Positions 17,179-25,967 of a DNA stretch of 57,476 bases are shown in pieces (position 1 is the stretch's first letter; every line of letters starts with the position of its first letter). Both the position numbers and the translations under genes were made by a program. The notes below the pieces were generated by a model. The model was not told the origin of the DNA and did no database searches. It worked only from the letters and a program-made list of their open reading frames with translations. This DNA is from Lachnospiraceae bacterium. GTDB taxonomy: Bacteria; Bacillota; Clostridia; Lachnospirales; Lachnospiraceae. The stretch covers positions 1-57,476 of the forward strand of contig JAUNON010000001.1 of assembly GCA_030537145.1 (NCBI GenBank), in the 5' to 3' direction.

Positions 17179-18114
17179 ATGCCGCAAGTAAGACATTTTA
17201 CCTACGGGTCCGCAGATCATGAGACGCAGATTCATGCCATGGAATGGCGGCCGGAGGGGGAGATTACGGGGATTTTACAGATCGCCCATGGAATGCTGGA
17301 GTTTGTTGAGCGTTATGATGAGTTTGCCCGGTTCTTGAATGAAAAGGGGATCCTGGTGGTGGGAAACGACCATCTGGGACATGGCGATTCGGTCAGCTCC
17401 GGAGAGAAATACGGATTTTTTGCTGAAAAAAATGGAAATAAAACGCTGCTTGCGGATATGCGGGAGCTGCAGCGGCTGACGCAGGAGAAGTATCCGAAGA
17501 AGCCCTACTTTTTGCTGGGCCACAGCATGGGCTCTTTTCTTGCCAGACAATATCTGTGCCTGTACGGAAGCTATCTGGACGGGGCCATTATCTGCGGGAC
17601 TGCCTGGCATTCCGCACTGGAGGCCAATATGGGGATGCTCCTGTGCAGAGCGATGGCAGCCGTGAAGGGCTGGAATTACCGAAGCCGCCTGGTGACGCGG
17701 ATGGTGGTGGGAAATTTCAACCGCAAATTTCAGCCCAGCCGCACTCCGGATGACTGGATTTCCCGGGATGAGGCAGTGGTGGATCAGTACCGCAGCGATT
17801 CCAGGACCCGGTTTGTGTTTACGCTGAATGCGTATTATAATCTGTTTGTCAGCCTGAAATATCTTACCAATCCGGCAAATCTGAAAAAAATGCCGAAGGG
17901 ACTGCCGGTATTTTTCATAGCCGGGGAACGGGATCCGGTAGGAAATTTCGGCCTGGGAGTAAAGAAGGCGGCCGTATCCTTCCGCTCCGCCGGGATGCAG
18001 AAGGTGGAATGCAGGCTGTATCCCAATGACCGCCATGAGATATTAAACGAGCTGGACCGCCAGATGGTTTATCAGGATGTGTGGAAGTGGCTGCTGCCGC
18101 TGATACACCGGTAA
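17179..18114 (+). CDS. Alpha/beta hydrolase (lysophospholipase/monoacylglycerol lipase-like)
   Basis: 311 aa serine hydrolase. Nucleophile elbow 'GHSMG' (Ser near 116), oxyanion region 'IAHGMLEF', 'GNDHLGHGDS' typical of the PldB/MGL group, acid 'GERDPVGNFG' and catalytic His in 'NDRHEILNE'. No signal peptide, so cytoplasmic. The start is placed at 17179, where 'MPQVRHFTYGS' begins; a longer form from 17104 would overlap rsmA. The ribosome site (aagaaagtgag) is modest. The likely role is lipid ester cleavage, with substrate unknown. It is in line with rsmA (41 bases) and yesL (65 bases). Confidence 0.85.
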   Translation: MPQVRHFTYGSADHETQIHAMEWRPEGEITGILQIAHGMLEFVERYDEFARFLNEKGILVVGNDHLGHGDSVSSGEKYGFFAEKNGNKTLLADMRELQRLTQEKYPKKPYFLLGHSMGSFLARQYLCLYGSYLDGAIICGTAWHSALEANMGMLLCRAMAAVKGWNYRSRLVTRMVVGNFNRKFQPSRTPDDWISRDEAVVDQYRSDSRTRFVFTLNAYYNLFVSLKYLTNPANLKKMPKGLPVFFIAGERDPVGNFGLGVKKAAVSFRSAGMQKVECRLYPNDRHEILNELDRQMVYQDVWKWLLPLIHR

Positions 18115-18179
18115 GCGCCGGGAAAACAGGGTGAAGGCATAAAACAGTTGAAATGGGTCAAGGATAGAGGAGGTACTGT

Positions 18180-18848
18180 ATGAGAGAACTATTTAACATG
18201 GATGGTCCCATATTCCGCTTTCTGTCAAGAATGGCGGATCTGATGCTGCTGAATATTGTTTTTATAATATGCAGCCTGCCCGTGATTACGATTGGGGCTT
18301 CTGTAACGGCCATGTCCTATGTGTCACTGAAAATGAAGGATGATGAGGGATACGTGGTACGTTCCTTTTTCAAATCTTTTAAGCAAAATCTGAAGCAGTC
18401 CACCGTGATCTGGCTGCTGATGCTGTTTCTTGCCCTGGTTCTGGGTCTGGATACTTATATTTTGAGGCAGCTTGATGGAACCGTTTATACGGTGATGCAG
18501 GTCGTTGTCTATATAGGAATTCTGCTCTGGGTGATGATTTTTGTCTATGTATTTCCCATACAGGCCCGGTTCTATAATACCATCCGGGGCACGCTGCGCA
18601 ATGCGGTGCTGCTGTCCATCGGAAATCTGCCCAAAACCCTGTGCATGGTGGTGGTGACGGCAGGAGCGGCGATTTTGACCTTTTTAACCGTAGACACGAT
18701 AATTTATGGAATGCTGGTTTGGATTCTGATCGGGTTTGCTTTAGTCAGCTACTGTAACTGTTCTCTGCTGTACGGTATTTTCAAAAAGCTGATAGAGGCT
18801 TCCCAGGAGCCGGAAACGCAGGAGAATGAGGAGCTCTTGGAGGACTGA
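18180..18848 (+). CDS. YesL/DUF624 family membrane protein
   Basis: 222 aa with about five hydrophobic segments. The N-terminus 'FNMDGPIFRFLSRMADLM' and the following 'NIVFIICSLPVITIGAS' are characteristic of DUF624 (Bacillus YesL). The ribosome site is AGAGGAGG, 7 bases before ATG. Members often sit near carbohydrate ABC importers; here it closes the metG cluster, so context gives no function. After it, 18849-19008 holds GC-rich inverted sequences (cagggc...gccctg) but no clear terminator T-run. Confidence 0.85.
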   Translation: MRELFNMDGPIFRFLSRMADLMLLNIVFIICSLPVITIGASVTAMSYVSLKMKDDEGYVVRSFFKSFKQNLKQSTVIWLLMLFLALVLGLDTYILRQLDGTVYTVMQVVVYIGILLWVMIFVYVFPIQARFYNTIRGTLRNAVLLSIGNLPKTLCMVVVTAGAAILTFLTVDTIIYGMLVWILIGFALVSYCNCSLLYGIFKKLIEASQEPETQENEELLED

Positions 18849-19008
18849 TAGCCGCAGGGCGTATGGCCCTGTCAGGGAACCGGATTTGGGAAAACACCGG
18901 AACAGCCCCAGGGCCGGGAATGCAGCCGCAGGGGCGCATTCGGAGGCGTTTCGTGAAACCTGGCGGAAAAAGCGGGAAAACCCCGCATAAAATCAGGCAA
19001 AACGAAAA

Positions 19009-19038
19009 TTGACAAATAAAAACCTTTGAGTATATAAT
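19009..19038 (+). promoter_or_regulatory. Promoter of ileS
   Basis: TTGACA (19009-19014), 18-base spacer, TATAAT (19033-19038): consensus at both boxes. Transcription would begin near 19045, leaving only about 50 bases of leader, too short for the T-box that often controls ileS in Firmicutes. Confidence 0.85.
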
Positions 19039-19095
19039 GAAAAACAGCTTTTTGTTTTATATAGACGTAAGGACCTTCTGAAGGAGGAAGAGATC

Positions 19096-22000
19096 ATGTT
19101 GTATGATAAAGTATCGACGAATCTGAACTTTGTCGAGCGCGAGAAGAATACTCAGAAGTTCTGGGAGGACAACCGGATCTTTGAGAAGAGTATGGAACAG
19201 CGGGAAGGCTGCGAAACGTATACGTTTTATGACGGACCGCCTACAGCCAACGGCAAGCCCCACATCGGACATGTGCTGACCCGTGTGATTAAGGATATGA
19301 TTCCCAGATACCAGACCATGAAGGGAAAGATGGTTCCCCGTAAGGCCGGCTGGGATACCCATGGACTTCCGGTGGAGCTGGAAGTGGAGCGGCTGCTGGG
19401 GCTGGACGGCAAGGATCAGATCGAAGCCTACGGCCTGGTTCCGTTTATTGATAAGTGTAAAGAAAGCGTCTGGAAATACAAAGGAATGTGGGAGGATTTT
19501 TCTGCCACGGTGGGTTTCTGGGCGGATATGGAAAATCCCTATGTAACCTATCATGACGATTACATTGAATCAGAATGGTGGGCACTGAAGCAGATCTGGG
19601 ACAAGGGCCTTTTGTATAAAGGCTTTAAGGTTGTGCCCTACTGTCCCCGCTGCGGCACCCCGCTTTCTGCCCAGGAGGTGGCGCAGGGCTATAAGACAGT
19701 AAAGGAACGGTCTGCCATCGTCCGCTTTAAGGCGGTGGGTGAGGAGGCTTACTTCCTGGCATGGACCACCACGCCCTGGACCCTGCCCTCCAATGTTGCC
19801 CTCTGTGTGAATCCGGAGGAGACGTATTGCAAGGTAAAGGCCGGAGACGGTTATACCTATTATATGGCAGAAGCGCTGCTGGATACGGTTCTTGGCAGGC
19901 TGGCGGATGAAGAGAATGGAAAGAAAGCTTACGAAGTGCTGGAAACCTATAAAGGAAAAGACCTGGAATACCGGGAATACGAGCCTCTGTTTGCCTGTGC
20001 GGGAGCGTCTGCCCAAAAGCAGCATAAAAAAGCCCACTTCGTGACCTGTGATAATTATGTAACCATGTCCGATGGTACCGGCATCGTTCACATTGCACCT
20101 GCATTCGGTGAGGATGACGGAAGGATCGGGCGTAATTATGATCTGCCTTTTGTACAGTTTGTAGACGGAAAGGGCAGTATGACTGAAGAGACTCCGTATG
20201 CGGGCCTGTTTGTAAAGGATGCGGATAAGCCGATCCTGGTGGATCTGGAAAAAGAAGGCAAACTGTACGATGCTCCGAAATTTGAGCATGAATATCCCCA
20301 CTGCTGGAGATGCGACACTCCGCTGATCTATTATGCAAGAGAATCCTGGTTCATTAAGATGACCGCTGTAAAGGAGCGGCTGATCGCCAATAATAACACG
20401 ATCAACTGGATTCCGGAAAGCATCGGCAAGGGCCGGTTCGGTGACTGGCTGGAGAATGTGCAGGATTGGGGAATTTCCCGTAACCGCTATTGGGGCACGC
20501 CCTTAAATATCTGGCAGTGCGAGGACTGCGGCCATATGCATTCCATCGGAAGCAGAGAAGAGCTGTACGAGATGAGCGGTGACGACGAGGCAAAGACGGT
20601 GGAGCTGCATCGTCCTTATATCGATGCCATCACCATCAAGTGCCCGAAATGCGGCAAGGCTATGCACCGGGTACCGGAGGTGATCGACTGCTGGTTTGAT
20701 TCCGGAGCCATGCCCTTCGCCCAGCATCATTATCCCTTTGAAAACAAGGATATTTTTGAAAAGCAGTTCCCGGCTCAGTTTATTTCTGAGGCGGTGGATC
20801 AGACCCGCGGATGGTTTTATTCTCTTCTGGCAGAGTCAACTCTGCTGTTTGACCGGGCCCCCTATGAGAACGTAATCGTTCTGGGCCACGTGCAGGATGA
20901 GAACGGACAGAAGATGAGCAAATCCAAGGGCAATGCGGTGGATCCCTTTGAAGCGCTGGCTACCTACGGTGCAGATGCGATCCGCTGGTATTTCTATATT
21001 AACAGCGCACCCTGGCTGCCCAACCGCTTCCACGGCAAGGCGGTGCAGGAGGGACAGAGAAAGTTCATGGGTACTCTGTGGAATACCTATGCCTTCTTTG
21101 TGCTGTATGCGAACATTGACAATTTTAATCCTACGAAATATACACTGGACTATGAAAAGCTGTCCGTGATGGACAAGTGGCTGCTGTCCAAGCTGAATAC
21201 CATGATCAAGGAAGTGGACGAGGATCTGGGCGGCTACAGGATTCCGGAGGCTGCCAGAGCGCTGGAGAGCTTTGTGGATGACATGAGTAACTGGTATGTG
21301 CGCCGCAGCCGGGAACGTTTCTGGGCAAAGGGCATGGAGCAGGATAAGATCAATGCCTATATGACGCTGTACACTGCCCTGGCAGACGTGGCAAAGGCGG
21401 CGGCTCCCATGATTCCGTTTATGACTGAGGATATCTATCAGAATATCGTGCGCAAGGTGGATCCGGAGGCGCCGGAGAGCATCCATCTGTGCGATTTCCC
21501 CAAGGCGGATGATGCCAAGATCGATAAAGAGCTGGAAGATAACATGGAAGAGGTGCTGAAGATCGTGGTGATGGGCCGGGCCTGCAGAAATACGGCGAAC
21601 ATCAAGAACCGTCAGCCCATTGGCCGGATGTTTGTGAAGGCTGCCCATGGGCTGCCGGAATTCTTTGCAGATATCGTAAAGGATGAGCTGAATGTGAAGG
21701 CAGTTACCTTCACGGACGATGTAAGGTCCTTTACTTCCTATACCTTTAAGCCTCAGTTAAAGACGGTGGGCCCCAAATACGGCAAGCTGCTGGGCGGTAT
21801 CCGTCAGGCGCTTCCGGCTCTTGACGGTAATGCGGCCATGGATGAGCTTAAGGCCAACGGCTGTCTGAAGCTGGATATCAACGGCACCGAGGTGGTGCTG
21901 ACCGAGGAGGATCTGCTGATTGAGACGGCTCAGATGGAGGGCTATGTTTCTGAGCAGGACAATGAAGTGACGGTGGTTCTGGATACGAACCTGACGCCGG

Positions 22001-22263
22001 AGCTGATTGAGGAAGGATTTGTCAGAGAGCTGATCAGCAAGATTCAGGCCATGAGAAAAGAGGCTGGTTTTGAGGTTATGGATAAGATCCGGCTCTATGC
22101 TCAGGGAAATGAAAAAATTGCGGATATCCTGCAGAAATTCGGCGGACAGATCCGTCAGGATGTACTGGCAGAGAGTATTGCCGCCGGGCAAATGGGCGGT
22201 TATGAAAAGGAATGGAGCATTAACGGCGAGAAGGTAACTCTGGGAGTTGAAAAGCTTGGATAA
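19096..22263 (+). CDS. ileS: Isoleucyl-tRNA synthetase, long form
   Basis: Charges tRNA-Ile and edits valine. 1055 aa, in the range of the long, eukaryote-like IleS class (about 1030-1090 aa) rather than the 920-940 aa bacterial form with a C-terminal zinc finger. Motifs: 'PHIGH' (about residue 55), 'GWDTHGLPVELEVE', editing-domain 'TTPWTLPSNVAL', internal Cys pairs 'CPRCG', 'CWRCD', 'CEDCG', 'CPKCG', 'KMSKSKGN' (about 606) and a C-terminal DUF5915-type tail. The class is known for low mupirocin sensitivity; that applies here only by inference. Ribosome site AAGGAGGAAG. It stands alone with its own promoter. Confidence 0.97.
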   Translation: MLYDKVSTNLNFVEREKNTQKFWEDNRIFEKSMEQREGCETYTFYDGPPTANGKPHIGHVLTRVIKDMIPRYQTMKGKMVPRKAGWDTHGLPVELEVERLLGLDGKDQIEAYGLVPFIDKCKESVWKYKGMWEDFSATVGFWADMENPYVTYHDDYIESEWWALKQIWDKGLLYKGFKVVPYCPRCGTPLSAQEVAQGYKTVKERSAIVRFKAVGEEAYFLAWTTTPWTLPSNVALCVNPEETYCKVKAGDGYTYYMAEALLDTVLGRLADEENGKKAYEVLETYKGKDLEYREYEPLFACAGASAQKQHKKAHFVTCDNYVTMSDGTGIVHIAPAFGEDDGRIGRNYDLPFVQFVDGKGSMTEETPYAGLFVKDADKPILVDLEKEGKLYDAPKFEHEYPHCWRCDTPLIYYARESWFIKMTAVKERLIANNNTINWIPESIGKGRFGDWLENVQDWGISRNRYWGTPLNIWQCEDCGHMHSIGSREELYEMSGDDEAKTVELHRPYIDAITIKCPKCGKAMHRVPEVIDCWFDSGAMPFAQHHYPFENKDIFEKQFPAQFISEAVDQTRGWFYSLLAESTLLFDRAPYENVIVLGHVQDENGQKMSKSKGNAVDPFEALATYGADAIRWYFYINSAPWLPNRFHGKAVQEGQRKFMGTLWNTYAFFVLYANIDNFNPTKYTLDYEKLSVMDKWLLSKLNTMIKEVDEDLGGYRIPEAARALESFVDDMSNWYVRRSRERFWAKGMEQDKINAYMTLYTALADVAKAAAPMIPFMTEDIYQNIVRKVDPEAPESIHLCDFPKADDAKIDKELEDNMEEVLKIVVMGRACRNTANIKNRQPIGRMFVKAAHGLPEFFADIVKDELNVKAVTFTDDVRSFTSYTFKPQLKTVGPKYGKLLGGIRQALPALDGNAAMDELKANGCLKLDINGTEVVLTEEDLLIETAQMEGYVSEQDNEVTVVLDTNLTPELIEEGFVRELISKIQAMRKEAGFEVMDKIRLYAQGNEKIADILQKFGGQIRQDVLAESIAAGQMGGYEKEWSINGEKVTLGVEKLG

Positions 22264-22285
22264 TGCCGTACCGGCCGAATGGTAA

Positions 22286-22305
22286 TGAAGCAATGCAATG
22301 CTTCA
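22286..22305 (+). other. Small stem-loop between ileS and glgP
   Basis: tgaagca and tgcttca form a 7-bp stem around atgcaa, 23 bases after the ileS stop. No T-run follows, so termination is doubtful and glgP may be partly read through from ileS. Confidence 0.4.
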
Positions 22306-22360
22306 GCAGGTCTGGGTATTTGCTGAATTGTTGTGAAACAATATTTGGAAGGAGAGACAC

Positions 22361-24841
22361 ATGAACAAGTTATTGGACAAAGAGACGTTTAAGGAACAGG
22401 TAAAAGAGAATGTAAAGACTCTTTACCGGAAAACACTGAAGGAAGCCACACAGCAGCAGGTATTTCAGGCGGTGGCCTACGCAGTGAAGGATACCATTAT
22501 CGATAACTGGCTGGCGACCCAGCGGCAGTTCGAAGAAGATGATCCCAAGATGGTTTACTATATGTCCATGGAGTTCCTGATGGGCCGTGCGCTGGGCAAC
22601 AACCTGATCAACCTGACTGCCTACAAGGAAGTAAAGGAAGCGCTGGATGAGCTGGGCTTTGACCTGAATGTCATCGAGGATCAGGAGCCGGATGCCGCAT
22701 TGGGCAACGGCGGTCTGGGCCGTCTGGCTGCATGTTTCCTGGATTCTCTGGCAACGCTGGGCTATTCCGCTTATGGCTGCGGAATCCGCTACCGCTACGG
22801 TATGTTTAAGCAGAAGATCGAGAACGGCTATCAGATCGAGGTGCCGGACAACTGGCTGAAGGACGGAAATCCCTTTGAGCTGCGCCGTCCGGAATATGCA
22901 AAGGAAGTGAAATTCGGCGGATATGTGCGGGTGGAGTATGATGAGGCCACCAAGCGCAACCGCTTTGTCCAGGAAGGCTATCAGTCCGTCCGTGCGATTC
23001 CCTTTGATATCCCCATTGTTGGCTATAATAACAACATGGTAAATACCCTGCGTGTATGGGATGCGGAAGCAATTAATGACTTCCAGTTGGATTCCTTTGA
23101 TAAAGGCGATTACCAGAAGGCAGTAGAACAGGAGAACCTGGCCCGCAATATCGTAGAGGTACTGTATCCCAACGATAACCACTATGCTGGAAAAGAGCTG
23201 CGTCTGAAACAGCAGTATTTCTTCATTTCTGCCAGTGTGCAGGCAGCGATCGAAAAATATAAGAAGAAGCATTCCGATATCCGCAAGTTCTATGAGAAGG
23301 CAACCTTCCAGATGAATGATACCCATCCGACGGTAGCAGTAGCAGAGCTGATGCGTATCCTGCTGGATGAGGAAGGCCTGGAATGGGACGAGGCATGGGA
23401 AGTAACCACCAAGACGGTGGCTTATACCAATCATACCATCATGGCCGAGGCGCTGGAAAAATGGCCGATTGAGCTGTTCTCCAGACTGCTTCCCCGTATC
23501 TATCAGATCGTGGAAGAGATTAACCGCAGATTTGTAAAGGAAATTCAGAAAAAGTATCCGGGCAACCAGGATAAGATTGCGAAGATGGCAATTATTTATG
23601 ACGGACAGGTGAAGATGGCGCATCTGGCAATCGTAGCCGGCTACTCTGTCAACGGTGTGGCAAGACTGCACACGGAGATCCTGAAGAATCAGGAGCTGAA
23701 GGATTTCTACGAGATGTTCCCGGAGAAATTCAATAACAAGACCAACGGTATTACCCAGAGACGTTTCCTGCTTCACGGCAACCAGCTTCTGGCAGATTGG
23801 GTAACGGATCATATCGGAGACGAATGGATCACCGACCTTCCCCAGATCGCCAAGATGAAGGTTTATGCGGATGATAAGAAAGCACAGCAGGAGTTCATGA
23901 ATATTAAGTATCAGAACAAGCTGCGTCTGGCAAAATATATCAAGGAGCATAATGGCATCGATGTGGATCCCCGGTCTATCTTCGATGTACAGGTAAAGCG
24001 GCTGCATGAGTATAAGCGTCAGCTTCTGAACATCCTTCATGTGATGTATCTGTACAACACCATTAAGGATCATCCGGAGATGGAATTCTATCCCAGAACC
24101 TTTATCTTCGGTGCGAAGGCGGCGGCAGGCTATCGCCGTGCAAAGCAGACGATCAAGCTGATCAACAGCGTGGCGGATGTGGTAAATAACGACAAGTCCA
24201 TCAATGGAAAGCTGAAGATTGTATTTATCGAGGATTACCGTGTATCAAACGCAGAGATGATTTTTGCGGCGGCAGATGTTTCTGAGCAGATTTCTACCGC
24301 TTCCAAGGAGGCATCCGGCACCGGCAACATGAAGTTTATGCTGAACGGCGCACCCACCCTGGGAACCATGGACGGCGCAAATGTGGAGATCGTGGAAGAG
24401 GTAGGCGAAGAGAATGCATTTATCTTCGGCCTGTCCTCTGATGAAGTGATCAATTACGAGAGAAATGGCGGTTATGATCCCACCTATTACTTTAACAATG
24501 ATCAGGATATCCGCCGTGTGCTGATGCAGTTGATCAACGGAGAATATTCCCATGGCGATATGCAGATGTTCCGTGAGATTTATGACTCTCTGCTGAATAC
24601 CAACTGCAGCGACCGTGCGGACACCTATTTCATCCTGGCAGATTTCAAATCCTATGCGGCTGCTCAGAAGCGGGTAGAAGAAGCATATCGTGACGAAACA
24701 CGCTGGGCAAAGATGGCGATTCTGAACATGGCCAGCAGCGGAAAGTTCACGTCCGACCGTACCATCCAGCAGTATGTGGATGAAATCTGGCATCTGGATC
24801 ATGTAACCGTGACGGTAGATCCGGAGAGCTTTGAAGTATAA
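22361..24841 (+). CDS. glgP: Glycogen/starch/alpha-glucan phosphorylase
   Basis: Releases glucose-1-phosphate from alpha-1,4-glucan chains in the cytoplasm. 826 aa, GT35 family length. Visible: N-terminal 'YYMSMEFLMGRALGNNL', 'EPDAALGNGGLGRLAACFLDS', 'NDTHPTVAVAELMR' and the PLP-binding region 'KEASGTGNMKFMLNGAPT' (about 650-667, Lys in the NMKF context). Strong ribosome site GGAAGGAGAG. No other glycogen gene is near, so it is probably a stand-alone maltodextrin/glycogen phosphorylase. Codon usage is biased to frequent codons, consistent with high expression. Confidence 0.96.
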   Translation: MNKLLDKETFKEQVKENVKTLYRKTLKEATQQQVFQAVAYAVKDTIIDNWLATQRQFEEDDPKMVYYMSMEFLMGRALGNNLINLTAYKEVKEALDELGFDLNVIEDQEPDAALGNGGLGRLAACFLDSLATLGYSAYGCGIRYRYGMFKQKIENGYQIEVPDNWLKDGNPFELRRPEYAKEVKFGGYVRVEYDEATKRNRFVQEGYQSVRAIPFDIPIVGYNNNMVNTLRVWDAEAINDFQLDSFDKGDYQKAVEQENLARNIVEVLYPNDNHYAGKELRLKQQYFFISASVQAAIEKYKKKHSDIRKFYEKATFQMNDTHPTVAVAELMRILLDEEGLEWDEAWEVTTKTVAYTNHTIMAEALEKWPIELFSRLLPRIYQIVEEINRRFVKEIQKKYPGNQDKIAKMAIIYDGQVKMAHLAIVAGYSVNGVARLHTEILKNQELKDFYEMFPEKFNNKTNGITQRRFLLHGNQLLADWVTDHIGDEWITDLPQIAKMKVYADDKKAQQEFMNIKYQNKLRLAKYIKEHNGIDVDPRSIFDVQVKRLHEYKRQLLNILHVMYLYNTIKDHPEMEFYPRTFIFGAKAAAGYRRAKQTIKLINSVADVVNNDKSINGKLKIVFIEDYRVSNAEMIFAAADVSEQISTASKEASGTGNMKFMLNGAPTLGTMDGANVEIVEEVGEENAFIFGLSSDEVINYERNGGYDPTYYFNNDQDIRRVLMQLINGEYSHGDMQMFREIYDSLLNTNCSDRADTYFILADFKSYAAAQKRVEEAYRDETRWAKMAILNMASSGKFTSDRTIQQYVDEIWHLDHVTVTVDPESFEV

Positions 24842-24870
24842 AAAATGAAACGATGCGCCGCAGGGCGCAC

Positions 24871-24918
24871 ATCAAAAGGAGCTGCTGCAAACTGAATTTG
24901 CAGCAGCTCCTTTTTGAT
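24871..24918. terminator. Terminator after glgP (family A ends)
   Basis: A near-perfect stem of about 20 bp (atcaaaaggagctgctgcaa with its inverse) and a short loop, ending in ctttttgat. It is symmetrical and also lies at the end of the minus-strand bfd gene, so it serves both convergent units. The ggagctgctgcaaa arm matches the family A repeat ends. Confidence 0.9.
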
Positions 24919-24920
24919 GA

Positions 24921-25100
24921 TTATTTCTCGATCAGCTTTTTGGTAAGCTTTTTTACTTTTTTCTTACATTTTCCGCAGGCCTTTCCGGCCTTTGTCATTT
25001 TCTTGACTTCTTTAAAAGAAGTAGCTCCCTGCTCGACCGCATGGAGAATATCGCCTTTGGTGACTTTATAGCAGGAGCATATAATTTTTTCGGTGTTCAT
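24921..25100 (-). CDS. Bfd-like [2Fe-2S] protein
   Basis: 59 aa. The Cys pattern of the BFD-like [2Fe-2S] domain is complete: CxC at 8 and 10 ('IICSCYKVT'), CxxC at 42 and 45 ('KACGKCKKK'), followed by a lysine-rich tail. Bacterioferritin-associated ferredoxin gives electrons to release iron from bacterioferritin. Here the gene starts one base after the ferritin stop region in the same transcript, which suggests the same job for this ferritin. Start at 25100, where 'MNTEKIICSC' begins, rather than the longer frame overlapping ferritin. Confidence 0.88.
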   Translation of the reverse strand: MNTEKIICSCYKVTKGDILHAVEQGATSFKEVKKMTKAGKACGKCKKKVKKLTKKLIEK

Positions 25101-25101
25101 T

Positions 25102-25614
25102 TTAGAGTACCAGAGACGGTGCAGCGTATACACGGGCTCCAAGCTCGCTGTCCAGCATATAAAGGCTCTTGGGATCATCTCCAAACAATTCAAATTTCTT
25201 GATCAGATTGTCGGCATTGTTTTCCTCTTCCCCCTGCTCCTTTACGAACCAGTCTAAGAACTGCATGGTGCGGAAATCCTTTACAGAATATGCAGCATCA
25301 TAAATGGTATGAATCAGGCTGGTTACATACTGCTCATGCCTCAGTCCCTCCGCCAGTACTGCTTTAGCACTTACCAGCGAAACACCCGGCTTCTGCACAG
25401 TATCCAGAGTCACCGTTTCTCCGTTGTTTTGCAGGTACTGGATAAAAAGCATCGCATGATCGCGTTCTTCCTGTGCCTGTATTTTATACCAGTTGCCGAA
25501 ACCGTCCAGTCCCTGGTCATAATAGTAATTTGAAAAATCCAGGTACAGATATGCGGAATAGAATTCCTTATTCACCTGCTGATTTAATAATTCTACTACC
25601 TTTGCGTCTAACAT
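25102..25614 (-). CDS. ftnA: Ferritin (FtnA type)
   Basis: Iron-storage cage subunit that oxidises Fe(II) and stores it as ferric mineral. 170 aa, normal length. The diiron ferroxidase ligands of E. coli FtnA fall at the same numbers: Glu17, Glu50, His53, Glu94, Gln127 and Glu130. No methionine typical of haem-binding bacterioferritin was identified. Strong ribosome site AGGAGGTG. A perfect 8-bp inverted repeat lies in the leader (25643-25670). First gene of a two-gene operon with the Bfd-like protein. Confidence 0.95.
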   Translation of the reverse strand: MLDAKVVELLNQQVNKEFYSAYLYLDFSNYYYDQGLDGFGNWYKIQAQEERDHAMLFIQYLQNNGETVTLDTVQKPGVSLVSAKAVLAEGLRHEQYVTSLIHTIYDAAYSVKDFRTMQFLDWFVKEQGEEENNADNLIKKFELFGDDPKSLYMLDSELGARVYAAPSLVL

Positions 25615-25642
25615 AAAGCACCTCCTAAGCTATGTATTTGCT

Positions 25643-25670
25643 GCATCTGCAAGAGCTAACCGGCAGATGC
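25643..25670 (-). promoter_or_regulatory. Inverted repeat in the ferritin leader
   Basis: gcatctgc and gcagatgc form a perfect 8-bp dyad with a 12-base spacer, 29-56 bases before the ferritin start. It could be a repressor site or an mRNA hairpin. It does not resemble a standard Fur box. Confidence 0.45.
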
Positions 25671-25737
25671 ACTTTCTTTATCATACTATAATTTTGAAAA
25701 TATAGCATCCCTTTTTTACAATTTTTATATTTTTGCG

Positions 25738-25785
25738 GGAGCTGTCGCAAAATCGAAAAGCAAAAGGATCTGTATCAGTCCAGGC
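25738..25785 (+). repeat. Family A element, left half only
   Basis: Begins ggagctgtcgcaaaatc and runs through 'gaaaagcaaaaggatctgta' to 'ccagg', matching one half of the complete element at 4036-4134. It lies between the divergent ferritin and MerR-like genes. Confidence 0.7.
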
Positions 25786-25967
25786 GCAAAGCAGAGACGG
25801 ATGGGCTGCTGCTTGCGGCTGTGCCTCCCTGCTCCCCGGGCCGGTATGAAAAGGAAGGCTTCTGAATGGGATTTTCCGGCATAAAACGTAAAAGCCGCGC
25901 ATATATTAGTATAACGAAGGCAGAGTTTTTGGGGAGAAGCAGGATACGGGATAAGGGGAAGAGGTAC

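Noticed and set aside
22370..24073. 567-codon frame on the minus strand across glgP
   Set aside because: Antisense to a fully conserved enzyme; no family similarity and no start signals.
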